Source: Pezizomycotina sp. ARF18 (lineage: Eukaryota; Ascomycota). Taken from it: a stretch of DNA of 43,385 nt. The stretch is from positions 1-43,385 of the forward strand of contig AZLU01000028.1 of the NCBI GenBank assembly GCA_002224055.1, read 5' to 3'. The notes below the pieces were generated by a model. That model did not search any database, had not been told where the DNA came from, and worked only from the letters and a program-made list of their open reading frames with translations. Both the position numbers and the translations under genes were made by a program. Positions 22,411-32,520 of this stretch are shown piece after piece (the first letter of the stretch is position 1; the number at the start of each line of letters is the position of its first letter).

Positions 22411-24101
22411 CTAGAGAGGATACGCCTTCTGCACGAGTGCGAAACGCCAAATATTCTCCTTGTGCTGCAATACAAACACCGAGCGATACTGAATGAAGAC
22501 ATTCTTGCGAGTCTTCCTTACGCCGTTCCAGGTAACAGACAACCGCATGCCTTCGATCCAGTCCATTGATGCCCCTGAGGTCCTGTCTGAGAGATGGTTC
22601 CAAGCCAAGATGACCTTTTCGGCTCCGTCAAAGTCAAACGCGCGGATACCGCGACCGCCGGCCCTAGGGATATACATGGCGTCAATGTTTGCATTGGATA
22701 GGTTCACACAATCGCTGATGATCTGCATGAACATGGAAAAACAGAGGTCCACTTTGGTTGCTTCGACTAGTTTCGCCACAGAAGCTGATGATAAGATCAA
22801 GTGCGAATTGAACGTGATCGACGTCTTCTGCGCCGCCACGATTGGATTGCTGGAGATCCACATGCACGTGGAGAAATACTTCAAGCTTGATGCGACTGCG
22901 GGTATGGTTTCTTCTTGGAATTTGGTCGAAATTCCCTCTAGGAAAGTTCCACGGTCATTGTGAAGGGTTTCCTCCGGGAAAAAATAGTTCACATAACCAT
23001 CTGAATAATTTAAGCACTTTATTTCGAGACTCTCAAGCGCCCCCTCAAGCAGCGCTAAGTAGCTTAGACGTGCGGTCGACAATGTTGAAAATATGACTTT
23101 TTTAGGTTTGTGCCCCCTGAGGGTGAAGAAGTCCGTGAATATGGTCGACGACGCTTGGTACGGACCATGATCAAGGTTTTTACGGCCAAACTTATCGATA
23201 TTGACAACATCAACTTCTTTGAGCCCCTCATCAGCTGATCATAGAAACCGATGATTGGTTGGCCACCAACTGGTGTTGCAAAGCTTGAGAGATTTCAACT
23301 GAATGCTCTTCTTCGGTCTAGATCGATCAGGCTGCATATTCCGCTTAGAGAAACGCCGGGAATGCATTTCGAAATATCAAGTGAGTCAAGCCGGGAATAT
23401 TCGTGATGGCATTTCCAATTACGTTATTGCATTCATCAATAATGGACCTAATAGTATACTTACTATGGCGCTTCTCGCTCGTGAGGATACACAGGGTCTT
23501 GAGTGATGATGGAAACTGGCGAAATTGCTGCAGCCACTTCCAATCCGCGCAAAGCTCGAAACTCCCGATTTGAAGGCCTTCTTGTTCAAATTCGATGATC
23601 ATGTCGAGCAACTTGGGCAGTTTTGTCCAGGCTCTCTGATCCTTGTGGTGCCAACTAGTGATATCTAACTTGAAACGTTCGATCTTGTGAAAGTGCTTCA
23701 GAAATATCCTGCCGGTTTGCTTGATGAACGTAGTGAGACCATTTCCGCTGTCGCGATGCGTTGAAATAACCAAGAGGTCAAGGTTGCGAGGAATGTGCTT
23801 CAGTTCCTTGTCATCCACGAAAGACCTGATCTTCTGCGTGACCGTTTCCAAGTGCTCCTGGCCATCAGAGTTACGCTGTTTATGGCTAGCAAACCTGATG
23901 AATATTTTCGAGAATAGAGGTTGTTCGGCGGTAAGCCGAGGAGACGGTTCACGGAGCGTATGTTTTAAGGTCACTATTGTTGAGCTGCTCTAAAAGTTAG
24001 GCTGAAATCTCTGTTTCCTGCATGAGACGGGAGGTCGGACTTACTATTCCACATTCGAATATCAACAGGAGTACCTCTGGGGGCAGAGATGCTAGCGACA
24101 T
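22411..24101 (-). CDS. F-box/LRR protein 1, one intron, frameshifted
   Basis: Probable substrate-recognition subunit of an SCF ubiquitin ligase, about 540 residues. ATG at 24101 begins MSLASLPPEVLLLIFECGI, a typical fungal F-box first helix. A 60-base intron (23985-24044, donor GTAAGT) then leads to LNNSDLKT and, after a frameshift near 23965, to a long leucine-rich part. This includes LKHIPRNLDLLVISTHRDSG, KIERFKLDITSWHHK and FPSSLKTLCILTSE. Further frame changes near 23340 and 23240-23270 lead to ISADEGLKEVDVVNIDKFG and GHKPKKVIFSTLSTARLSYL, then LLEGALESLEIKCLNYSDGY and an uninterrupted C-terminal stretch ending at 22411. Irregular beta-strand/leucine spacing fits the degenerate LRRs common in this fungal family. 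Compare F-box/LRR protein 2 at 30559, which has the same intron position. The target is unknown. Confidence 0.78.
23985..24044 (-). other. Intron in F-box/LRR gene 1
   Basis: Sixty bases on the minus strand with donor GTAAGT, a CCTAAC branch-like motif and GCAG acceptor. It separates 19 codons of F-box from the rest in phase 0. Confidence 0.75.
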
Positions 24102-25175
24102 GTTGGAAAATACTCTCTGAAATGCCCTGGCTCTTGATTGACAAATTAATATCTTCAAAGTTAGTGCTGAGATGGTTTGGTTGTTTGAATAACTTCTGAT
24201 GTTATATAGTAGCGCCCAAAGATTTTAGGCATCTGCATCCCATTCCAGAGAGTTCGTTGACCGGTACCAGCAGATTCTCACGGTGTCCATTTTCTACTGC
24301 CTGTATCTAAATCACGAAGGATTGTTCTAAGTCCTTCGTCCCCTACAAACCATCCACTTGAGTTACGAGATATCTAGAAATCTATGGTAGGACAGAATTC
24401 GAAGCATGACGAACCTTCACCGTTACGCTTATGCCGGCTTCCAGAAGCATATATCCACATGAAGCGCCTAGACGGGTCTACGATGTTCTCTACTCATATA
24501 GGTTCCAAGCCTCACCTTTATTTCGAATTCTTAGGCTCAGTAAACGTCGTGACAGTATCAAAATGAGCGTTACATCCGTAGGCCGGATGTACTACTCGGA
24601 TAGATTCAGGCCCTACCAGCCACGATTGGTGTCTGTTAATAGAAGTCTCGGACCTAAATCTGAAATCTACTTCTCTTCCCCTCTCGTTTCTTTCATCCAC
24701 AACTGATGTGTTAAGTGTACTAACCCTGATTTGCTATAACATATTTGTAATTCCATTGGGATGTATACCTTCTCGGCGATAACCCATTTGGAGCTAGCTC
24801 TGCCTAACTTGGAGGTCAAAGCAAGCTTTTATTATGTACGGTAACCTCGATAATGCAAGCCGATGCAAAAGCAATACGCCGGATTTGGACTTCAAGGCGA
24901 AGCTGACATTTGAAATGCGACCCATGCACCACCGTTGCCCGCCTATAAGACCGTAGTTTGTTGCAGCGGCGGCGTTTACCGTCCGATCAAATTTGATAAA
25001 GTCCGTCGCTGCGAGTATTTTTTTAACATGGTACAAGGTAGCTTAGCTTAGCTCAAAGAGCTACCATGAAGTGTTGAGATGCAGCTAGTAGTATTGGACA
25101 CTGTGAAATGGTGAAGGACGTCTAGTAACGCAAACATCAGGACTATGGAAATTTACATTTTTTCCAGGCTAGGAA
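24102..25175. other. Divergent intergenic stretch, no supported gene
   Basis: Lies between the start of F-box gene 1 (minus) and the upstream region of the repeat-bearing secreted protein (plus), so it should contain two promoters. Short frames at 24384-24706 have no motif. A CTTAGCTTAGCTCAAAGAGC stretch at 25031-25055 contains short direct and inverted copies of AGCT, of unknown meaning. Confidence 0.5.
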
Positions 25176-25186
25176 TATTTATATAT
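25176..25186 (+). promoter_or_regulatory. Putative TATA box for the gene at 25417
   Basis: TATTTATATAT about 230 bases before the ATG, followed by a CATCATCCTCATCACACATC-type leader typical of strongly expressed fungal secreted-protein genes. Confidence 0.5.
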
Positions 25187-25416
25187 CAGCCCCGATCACC
25201 TTGAGCCAACAGTTCATCATCCTCATCACACATCATCTCAACATCTCAGGGCTGAGTCTAGAGCATTTAATCCCTCTCGTTTCTGCTTCAAAATTCCCGA
25301 TCGTTTCCTACAAATCTATAATCGTTATATAAAATTTTACCTCCGAAAAGGTCCTCGAATCGAGTTGTCCTCTATTCGCCATCCTTACATTCATTCTTAA
25401 AACCTACACAAAAAAT

Positions 25417-26012
25417 ATGAAGAACTTCGCCACCTTCGCTGCCGTCACATTGTTCTTCGCAGGCATTCTTGCTGCTCCGATCAACCAGATGCAGGCCCGC
25501 AGCATCTTCGACGACATTGGTAACGCTTTCGAAGACGCCGGCAATGCCGTAGCCGGTGGCGTCACATCGGTTGCCAACGACGTCGCTTCCGGGGTAACGA
25601 CCGCAGCAAACGATGTCGCCAGCGGCGCAACGACCGCTTCAATACCGTTCAGGAGGCGTCGAGACTGCCGCTAATACCGTGGCTGGCGGCGTGACTACTG
25701 CCGTTGACGCAGTCGCGAAAGCCGCATCGGATGCGTACGCCGATTGCACGGACATCACGAACGGCATGTGCGCCGGGACCTCAAGATCCTGGCGCAAGCT
25801 CCGGGACAGCTCAAGGAGCAAGGATCCTTAGCATTAGTGCCATCAAGGACAAGTTCGGCAAGAGCATCGCACCGGCGCTAGAGGAAGCGGGCGTAGACAT
25901 TGCGGAGAATGCACCCGAAGTGGCCGAGGAGCAGGAACGGTCGCCGAAGGGGCTCTCGAGACCGTTGGGTGATTTTAAACTGAGGGTCTATTTCGCGATA
26001 CATATATCATGA
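25417..26012 (+). CDS. Secreted Ala-rich repeat protein, frameshifted
   Basis: Small secreted protein of roughly 195 residues. The ATG at 25417 starts a signal peptide (MKNFATFAAVTLFFAGILAA). After an acidic linker (SIFDDIGNAFEDAGNA) comes a block of near-repeats with period about 11 residues: GGVTSVANDVASGV, TTAANDVASGATTA, NTVQGGVETAANTVA and GGVTTAVDAVAKAAS. These have the spacing of amphipathic helices as in LEA-type or apolipoprotein-like proteins. A two-cysteine segment follows (YADCTDITNGMCAG), then a helical, acidic C-terminal part (AIKDKFGKSIAPALEEAGVD). Frame changes occur near 25640-25650 and 25775; both fit single-base losses in short runs, since the repeat pattern resumes exactly in the next frame. 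The stop at 26012 belongs to the last frame, and the true end may lie slightly earlier. Function unknown; LEA-like behaviour is inferred from the pattern only. Confidence 0.7.
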
Positions 26013-26558
26013 ATCATTACATATGCCAAGCGCAAGCTTCTGGTTTTTTTCCCTCTTCTTTAGCTCCAATTTGTCTCTTTGAGTCCTCATCTCGTTATGT
26101 CTATTTTGTTTTTTGTAGCATCATTCTCATTTCAAATGTAACGGGTAGCACTTTTTTGGCGGATGTAAATAGATGGTATCAAATGTCTTGCTTGAATTAG
26201 TCATAGCACTATTACACCTGGCTCGCACTTGACAAACAGTGATCTCCCATCGATAGTACCGGGAAACTTGGTACGTTTCTGAGTAAGTAGATAACATTTC
26301 ATTTAAAGCGTTGGATGCTTGAACGCACATGGAATGCTATGTGGGTACATGTGAGATGATTCCCAGACACTATATTTACCATTGTTAACTAAGTTAACAA
26401 CGCGTATATACGTGCAAAATTAAAATAATAAAAAATTAAAAAATTAAAAAAAAAAAAATCAGGTAGAATGATATGTTATAAAAGTTTCAAGGATCGAGGT
26501 AAAGGTTTGTTCTTTTCCTCTTACGTTGTTTTCCTACTTCAGAGGAAGATCGGGCAGA
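26013..26558. other. Convergent intergenic stretch, no supported gene
   Basis: AT-rich, with an A-rich low-complexity segment at 26420-26458 (AATAAAAAATTAAAAAATT-like). It should hold the 3' ends of the secreted protein (plus) and the phosphotransferase (minus). Nothing else identified. Confidence 0.55.
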
Positions 26559-28115
26559 TCACTCCAAAAAACAGGTGGCGGTTAGTTGCGGATGGCGGAT
26601 TGCCATGGGCGAGTATCCCGCGCGACGGATTTGCTTTAACTTGGAGATATATTTCTGGATCGTCTTATACCTCTTCCTAAGTTTTGCCGCCCGTGTCTTC
26701 ATCTTTGCGGAGCTCTTATTCATCCTCGCGATAGTCTTTTTTAACTGTTTGCCATCGTAGACCATCTGCTCCTTCCTATGCTGTTCCAGTTGCTTAGTTT
26801 CAAAATATTCCTTCCATTCCAGATAAAACATATACAGACGTTTCTCAGCTGAGCTGTCGCCGAACCCGTCAAACATGAGTCTCCAAAGCCGACGGATCCA
26901 TCTCCCCTTTCCGTAAGCATCTTCCAGGTATCCTGGGAGCGCGGCTTCCATGGACGCATCAAAGGCCTCTTTGATTGCTCTATCGCCTGCTGCTAGCGGC
27001 GCTCCACAGTGATATGTATCAGTCGGGAGCCAGTCTGCGTCGTTTGGATTAATTGTACCAGTCGGAATTCTGGTTCCGGATCACCACCGTGCCAGAGCCA
27101 AGTCGGCGGTTGCCTTGACAGGACGACAGGAACAGCTACTGCCCCCTCCCAGTCTATTATACCGGCGATATAAGCGTGAGTCTTCGGCTCATCGTAGTCT
27201 GTTTCATTTCGATTTCCTGGCGAGTCGGCTTTAGGGTCAAAAGGAGAAATCACTAGATTCCTTGGGTAGAAGTCCGGGTGATGGAGGCTAATCGCACTAT
27301 CTCCGTCGAAAATCCTAGATTATCCATGTCTCCAGCAATAATCCAGAGCATTCTGTAGAGACGGTCCGTGTGTCCGCCTTTGCCCTCCCTGGATTATTGT
27401 CTGTTTCGGCATAATCATCCCAAATCTGGAGTTGACGAAAGATCAAGTCACGAAGGTTTGTAGAAGGTTCCGCTGCGATATGCTCCGGGCCATCCGCATC
27501 TTCGCATCTAAAGCCAGAAATGTTGCCTCTAACTTTCTGGGACGGTTTGTTATTAGAGAATTGCATCACGTCGGGAAAGTTTCTCCTGCATCTACATATC
27601 CCGCTCCACCAAACTTAATTTTTTCCAACTTTTGCTTTATATCAATCACTTGGTGCATAATATGAATCCGTTGAGCAGGCGAAAGTTTATCTTGGATGCT
27701 CCACATGCAGTCCCCGGGGATATAGTCGAGTAGAAGATAGGGAAACCCGAGAGGGTTTGTGTCACCCCCTTTGACATTGTACTCTAGAACACGGGAACAC
27801 GGTAGTCGAAAATATGCTTGAGGAGCTGAAGAGCAGGAGTACGGCGGCATGATCTTTGATTTCATGTCTATCGCGCATCTCCCACGTTCCATTGTCATTC
27901 TTATACGATCCGGGAATGCGCAATGCTGCCTTGTCTGATTCACCACCTTCGATTAAAAGTTCCACCATTATGAGAAAGTTGTACGAGCCGCGTCCGACAA
28001 CTTCAGCGTTTAGGACGGCGAATCCCGGGCGAGATATCCGTCCGACAGACGGTAGAAGGTCCTTTGCAAACGCCAGTTCATCGTACTCGGAGGATGCCAC
28101 TGACGCTGTTGACAT
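26559..28115 (-). CDS. APH-family phosphotransferase, frameshifted
   Basis: Member of the fungal aminoglycoside-phosphotransferase/choline-kinase-like superfamily, about 515 residues; the substrate is unknown. ATG at 28115 starts MSTASVASSEYDELAFAKDL. The N-lobe shows VVGRGSYNFLIMVEL (glycine-rich strand region), then AALRIP and the EIKDHAAVLL helix. A frameshift near 27830 leads to SRVLEYNVKG and PLGFPYLLLDYIPGDCMWSI, the hinge region. Next comes LSPAQRIHIMHQVIDIKQKL. The catalytic loop HHPDFYPRNLVISPFD (about 27240-27275) has the conserved HxDxxxxN pattern, and IAGIIDWEGAVAVPVVLSRQ (about 27110-27170) carries the metal-binding aspartate. A helical C-terminal part follows (MEAALPGYLEDAYGKGRWIR and on), ending in a Lys-rich coiled segment at 26559. 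Frame changes near 27830, 27567, 27300 and 26990. Catalytic residues are all present, so an active enzyme is likely once the frame is restored. Confidence 0.88.
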
Positions 28116-28599
28116 TGCAGATCGTGATCCGGAAGAGTCAGAAACTTTTTTTTTTTTTTTTTTTTTTTTGAATAGAGACTTAGATGATTTTAGCTTCAGT
28201 TGGGTAACGAGAGTTGTAGCACAAGGACCGGTTTTGGGCGAAAATCTAGGATAGAGAAGTTACAAGTAAAGGCACGGCAATGTCTTATATATAATCCGTA
28301 GGTTCATTCATAGTATTAAAGCTGAAGCCGCGAAACCAATTCTGAGTTCAAGTGTCATATTAAAGATGGAAGAGTTCGGAACTTTCATTGTTCATGTTCC
28401 TTACGACCGTGACCAACAAAGAACTGGCACTACTCTCAAGCCGCCCTTATATGGTCACAGGTTTAGCGTTAATATGAATGAAATCCTACGACTCGACTTG
28501 GTTTCGTACTTAGATGCCAGGAATTGTCAAAAGATCATTAGACTTAGAAGACGACAGCATAATCGGTATCATAGAGAATTTGCGCCGTGACGCCTTTCG
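28116..28599. other. Intergenic stretch with poly-T tract
   Basis: Upstream of the phosphotransferase start on the minus strand; includes a T24 tract (28146-28169). A plus-strand frame at 28366-28590 starts with ATG in acceptable context but encodes 74 residues with no motif or signal peptide. I do not call it. Confidence 0.5.
28146..28169 (+). repeat. poly-T tract (T24)
   Basis: On the minus strand this is an A24 tract about 30 bases upstream of the phosphotransferase ATG, where it could act as a poly(dA:dT) promoter element. Confidence 0.85.
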
Positions 28600-29139
28600 T
28601 CACACTTCAGAGGCCAGGATTTCAGAGGCTACCTCTTGGTAAATTTGTTCTTCCTCTTTGATGGTCCCGCAGGCATAAGGAGGTTTGGTGTCAGTGGTCC
28701 TGGACGTGTGCGTGGACGGGGGCCTGTTCCTTTCAACACCATGACGCTCTTTCCGTTCCTCCTGAGTCCATTTCCCTTTCTTCCTTCCCTCCGACTGCAC
28801 TTCCTCGTTCTTTTCCCTCTGGGGCGTATAGCTTGGCCTTTGTTTCGCTTCTTGCTCAGATAACTTCTGAGCTATCGCTTCCGTCTTTTGGATAAGACAC
28901 TTTTGCACCCTCATGGCTTGTTCCACGATTTCTTTCTGTGTAGGGGCATTGCTTATGTATTTATCACAATCCTTGTGGCTGCAGCCCTGCTTCTTAAGGA
29001 AAGTTTTATTCTTATGCGTCGTGCAGATGTCTTGGTGAACTGTACAATATGGCTTGGGGGAGCTGTCTGAGGGGCGGCAGTTACCTTTCCCTTTTCCAAG
29101 TAATGGACAATGGTGTGTCGTCTTTCCAGGGCCTGGCAT
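28600..29139 (-). CDS. Cys/His-rich basic protein, intact
   Basis: Uninterrupted frame of 179 codons from ATG at 29139. The N-terminal 65 residues are rich in Cys and His (HHCPLLGKGKGNC, PYCTVHQDICTTHKN, GCSHKDCDKY), a pattern that suggests zinc binding. Small fungal proteins with a similar C...YC..H...C arrangement exist but I cannot name a family. The rest is hydrophilic and helical with a Gln/Glu/Lys-rich segment (RVQKCLIQKTEAIAQKLSEQ), then a basic, probably disordered stretch and an acidic C-terminal helix (EEEQIYQEVASEILASEV). No signal peptide or membrane helix. It is one of very few loci in the window without a frame break. DNA binding or protein interaction are possible but not shown. 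Confidence 0.55.
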   Translation of the reverse strand: MPGPGKTTHHCPLLGKGKGNCRPSDSSPKPYCTVHQDICTTHKNKTFLKKQGCSHKDCDKYISNAPTQKEIVEQAMRVQKCLIQKTEAIAQKLSEQEAKQRPSYTPQREKNEEVQSEGRKKGKWTQEERKERHGVERNRPPSTHTSRTTDTKPPYACGTIKEEEQIYQEVASEILASEV

Positions 29140-30558
29140 GATTATAGAATACTTTCGTCTATTCGAATAGCTCGGAAGTAGGGCGAAATGGTTGCTTTAC
29201 TATACAACAAGGCTGGTTATTTCTGTCTTATTAAATTAGGACCATGCAGTTACTAGATCGTGCAAGATACGAAAACTTGAAGTCGTTGAAGATTCGGATT
29301 AGAATGATGAGAATTGTTGGAGAGATATTTCCATCAGGACAATCGCGACGCTTTTATAGAACGGCTCGACTACCTGAGCACCTTGCTCAGTACTTAAGGT
29401 TACCAGAACGCCGAGTTTTAACGTCACTTCATTCCTTCATAACTTGAAGGTATTTGTTGACACAACATTTACCGACGTCAAGTTTGCACAAGATTCAAGA
29501 GTGTATCTCGGACTCGTTGTCGCGAGCTTAAGCAATGCATCGCAGTATTTGCACAACTTCAGCTTTACAACTTTATTATTGATATGATGATCGTACTCTG
29601 GATATCTGTAGTAAACTTGAACAGCAAAACAAGGTATTATACTCACTCATTTGAATTGAAATGAAGCAAGACGAAATAAGATCGTTGTTTTAGTTCAGGT
29701 TCGCATAGGGTTTATTGTTCATTGCAGTGACATCACCTCGAGCACGCTATTCGATATGAGCTCTGTTGGCGTGTAAAGCTTGTTTCCTTGACAGCCGCCA
29801 TGCAAATACCCGCGATGTCGCTGCATCTGGCCAAAACCTTAGTTCTAAGCCTCAACAATGAACTTTACTATTCTTCTATTCTTCCTGCTATTAGCACTAT
29901 AGCAGTCACAGCTAGCTATATTCTTATGTATTTAAAGGCAGACGTGCCTAGAACTTAATCCTTTTGCTCACATATATCATTTGGAAGGTTTGAACCTACA
30001 AGCTCTAAGTGTCAGTTGACGCTTATTGTTATGCTTGTAGCAACAACTAGAATAATACTTACCTTATCCCCCCCCCCCCCCAAAAAAAAAAAAAAAAAAC
30101 TCCCGCCTGTCTACATCCTCGTTCAGTCTGGAATTTATCAATAGTATAATGCCTTGTATCGATTCGTCTGTCCTTGACATCACAATATCAATTCGCTGGT
30201 TCGATAGTGCTGATTCGTGCCCAAGGAGCTTTTTTTTTTTTTTTTTAGGGGGAGAGAAATCTGAGATTTCTTAACAGCTAAAATTTAAAATGTGTTCGTG
30301 CGGTTTCAGAGTAAAATTCTTTTTTCGAGACATCATACATCCGACGCCCGTTAACTTAGTTTTGCTACAACGTACCCTTGATACGAAGCGAAAATTTCTC
30401 ATCTTCATCAAGAAGTCTTCGTAGTGGTGCCTGGCTGACTGACAATAGCACCCGTCAGCAAATCACAGGCTATTTCAGTATCAAGTTCTTTTCCCACTGG
30501 TACTCTTGTTAAAGCAAACCCCGCCGAGAGACCGTGTTCGCTTGGACTCGGAAAGGCG
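29140..30558. other. AT-rich intergenic DNA, no supported gene
   Basis: Divergent region between the Cys/His-rich gene and F-box gene 2. A short ATG frame at 29244-29447 (67 codons) has a leucine-rich start (MQLLDRARYENLKSLKIRIR) that faintly recalls an LRR but stops soon. A C14-A18 junction tract lies at 30068-30099 and a T17 tract at 30230-30246. Confidence 0.5.
30068..30099 (+). repeat. Poly-C/poly-A junction tract (C14-A18)
   Basis: Fourteen C directly followed by eighteen A. Long G/C homopolymers are rare in fungal DNA, and tracts of this kind are difficult to sequence. Confidence 0.85.
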
Positions 30559-32520
30559 ATGTCCATCTTGAACCTGCCTCGGGAGATATGGTTTGAAGTC
30601 ATTGACAAGGTATGGACTGGTTTCAGATCAGACAGGAGCTGGAGGGTATTTCGCTGATGTAGTTACTCTCTCTCCTAGCTCGAAAATCCTGCCCTCAAGG
30701 CCCTCCGGCTAACTTATCCGACTCTGACACGCGTAGCCTCTCGCGCTTTGTTCTCCGGCTACAATTCGACTTTGACAAGAAATGCTGCGACGGCTGCCAC
30801 AGCAAACGGTGGCTTTATACGACACTCAAGCAGCGGATACAGGCCATCGCGACGGACACATCCAGCACGCACCATATACCCCGAGACTTATCCCGCCTGA
30901 CTATCGAATTCAAGACAAGCAAGTACATGCGCAAGGCATTCTCGCTATTCACGAATAATCTAGCATTCCCATTTTTCCATCGCTTCGACAGTATAGATGC
31001 GCTGGAGCTCGAGGTTTACAATCACTGCTTCTGTGACGGTCGGGTCACTGACAGATTGGGTTCCTTCTTTGATGCACTAGCCGACGTTGAAAAAGAAATA
31101 AAAATCAGGCGGATCGAGCTCTCTATTGCCTGGGTCTGGCTCGAGGATTTGGACAGGGTGCCGCGGATCACGTCGTTGAAATATCTTCGAGTTACTCCTC
31201 TGCAGGAGTGTTTCGGATTCTCCTATGATCAGACATGGCCGTCGATAGCCGGTGATATTTGCGCCATCTTAGGAAGTGCCCCGCCCTGGAGAGGTTGGAT
31301 CTTTCGAGTATGATGACGAATCCATCAGGGACTCGATTGACCTATCACTCAAGGATTTCCTCAAAGAGCGGCTACCATCCGACAAGGAAGTTATAGCAGG
31401 ACTCAAAGATCTGAACGAGCTGCAGATTGGCAGCTCTTGGAATCTCCACGGGAACAGAACTCCGACGAAAGCAAGCTAAAGACATGGACAGTATTTTCAG
31501 CAACCGGAGTAGAGTTGGAAAAGATGGAAGTTCCAGTCATCTCGCTACCTCTATTGGATTACTTGGCTAAGCGGGACCGAAACTTCGGGAATTGGAAGTG
31601 GACAATAACGACGTCATTCTCGATAACCAATTTCATTACGGTATGAAGAGGGCTGGTTACGGCGATCCAGTGTTAAGTGTCATATCGGACGCGTTTCTGC
31701 AAAATGTGATTCCTACAATACGACAGTCGCTGAGAAAGCTGAAGATTACCGCTACTATGCTCGTCTGTGATCCTGAAGGATTCATACAGGTAGAATGCGC
31801 GTGAGGATGAGGAATTTTTCTATTAAGCCCCGCCCGAAGCAGTAGGAGCCTAAAGGGAGCATTACCTATTTTAGGAAAAATAGATATGGTGAACTCTTTT
31901 ATGATATCCGAGGTTACCTTTTTCTTAACGGGAGCCGCACGAAGAATGAGACAATGTTTGGTCTGCTAAAGGTTTTACGTCCTTTATGAAAATCGTGCTA
32001 ATGCTCCCACTACTAACCAACGCCGAAATCGAGATCGATACATGGGAACCATACCCGGAGACTCCGGAAGGGAAAATTCTAATCACTTCTTCAGATCAGC
32101 TTACACCGACTGTGAAAGCGTGAGGCGATGGTTGACAGGTGAACGAAACTCAGTCAGCTCGAGGTACGAACCTCGGGACTGTTGTTTCGGTTGTTTGGAA
32201 CAGACAGGATCTCATGGAGCATTACGAGGAGAACAGACAGACCGACTACGTGCTCGTCGCCGGAGAGGATATTTAAAACTCAAATATCGCGGGCGAAATT
32301 TTAATCATGGCGACGAGGCTCGAGGGCCAAAAGCCGTGAGAATAGTCGGAAGCTATTAGAGAGCGCCGGGGAAGAAACGGGTAGAAGCAACAAGGATGAG
32401 AAATCGGAGGAAGACGAGGAAGACGAGGAAGACGAGGAAGACGAGGAAGACGAGGAAGACGAGGAAGAGGATGTCGAGGGCTCGGAAGAAGATGGAGAGG
32501 AAGAAGAAGGGAGACCCTAG
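30559..32520 (+). CDS. F-box/LRR protein 2 with acidic tail, one intron, frameshifted
   Basis: Second F-box/leucine-rich protein, about 630 residues, a probable SCF ubiquitin-ligase adaptor. ATG at 30559 starts MSILNLPREIWFEVIDK, the F-box first helix. A 69-base intron (30610-30678) follows, then LENPALKALRLTYPTLTRVA, the rest of the F-box. After a frameshift near 30755 come RLQFDFDKKCCDGCHSKRW and HHIPRDLSRLTIEF. Then SIDALELEVYNHCFCDG and IELSIAWVWLEDLDRVPRIT give leucine-rich strands. Changes of frame near 31290, 31440, 31590, 31800, 31985, 32125 and 32275 connect further pieces (LLPSDKEV-like, LPLLTNAEIEIDTWEPYPE, VSVVWNRQDLMEHYEENRQT). The last exon frame (SRENSRKLLESAGEETG) runs into a Glu/Asp tail and stops at 32518-32520. 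The tail is encoded by a 9-base repeat (listed separately). Shares intron position and several aligned segments with F-box/LRR protein 1. Confidence 0.77.
30610..30678 (+). other. Intron in F-box/LRR gene 2
   Basis: Sixty-nine bases, donor GTATGG, CGCTGATG branch-like motif and TCTCTCCTAG acceptor. It interrupts the F-box in phase 0 after 17 codons, the same place as in F-box gene 1. Confidence 0.77.
32407..32469 (+). repeat. 9-bp coding repeat GAGGAAGAC (six perfect units plus one imperfect)
   Basis: Tandem array encoding (Glu-Glu-Asp)n in the acidic tail of F-box protein 2. Units are identical at the DNA level, which suggests recent expansion and likely length variation between strains. 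Confidence 0.9.
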
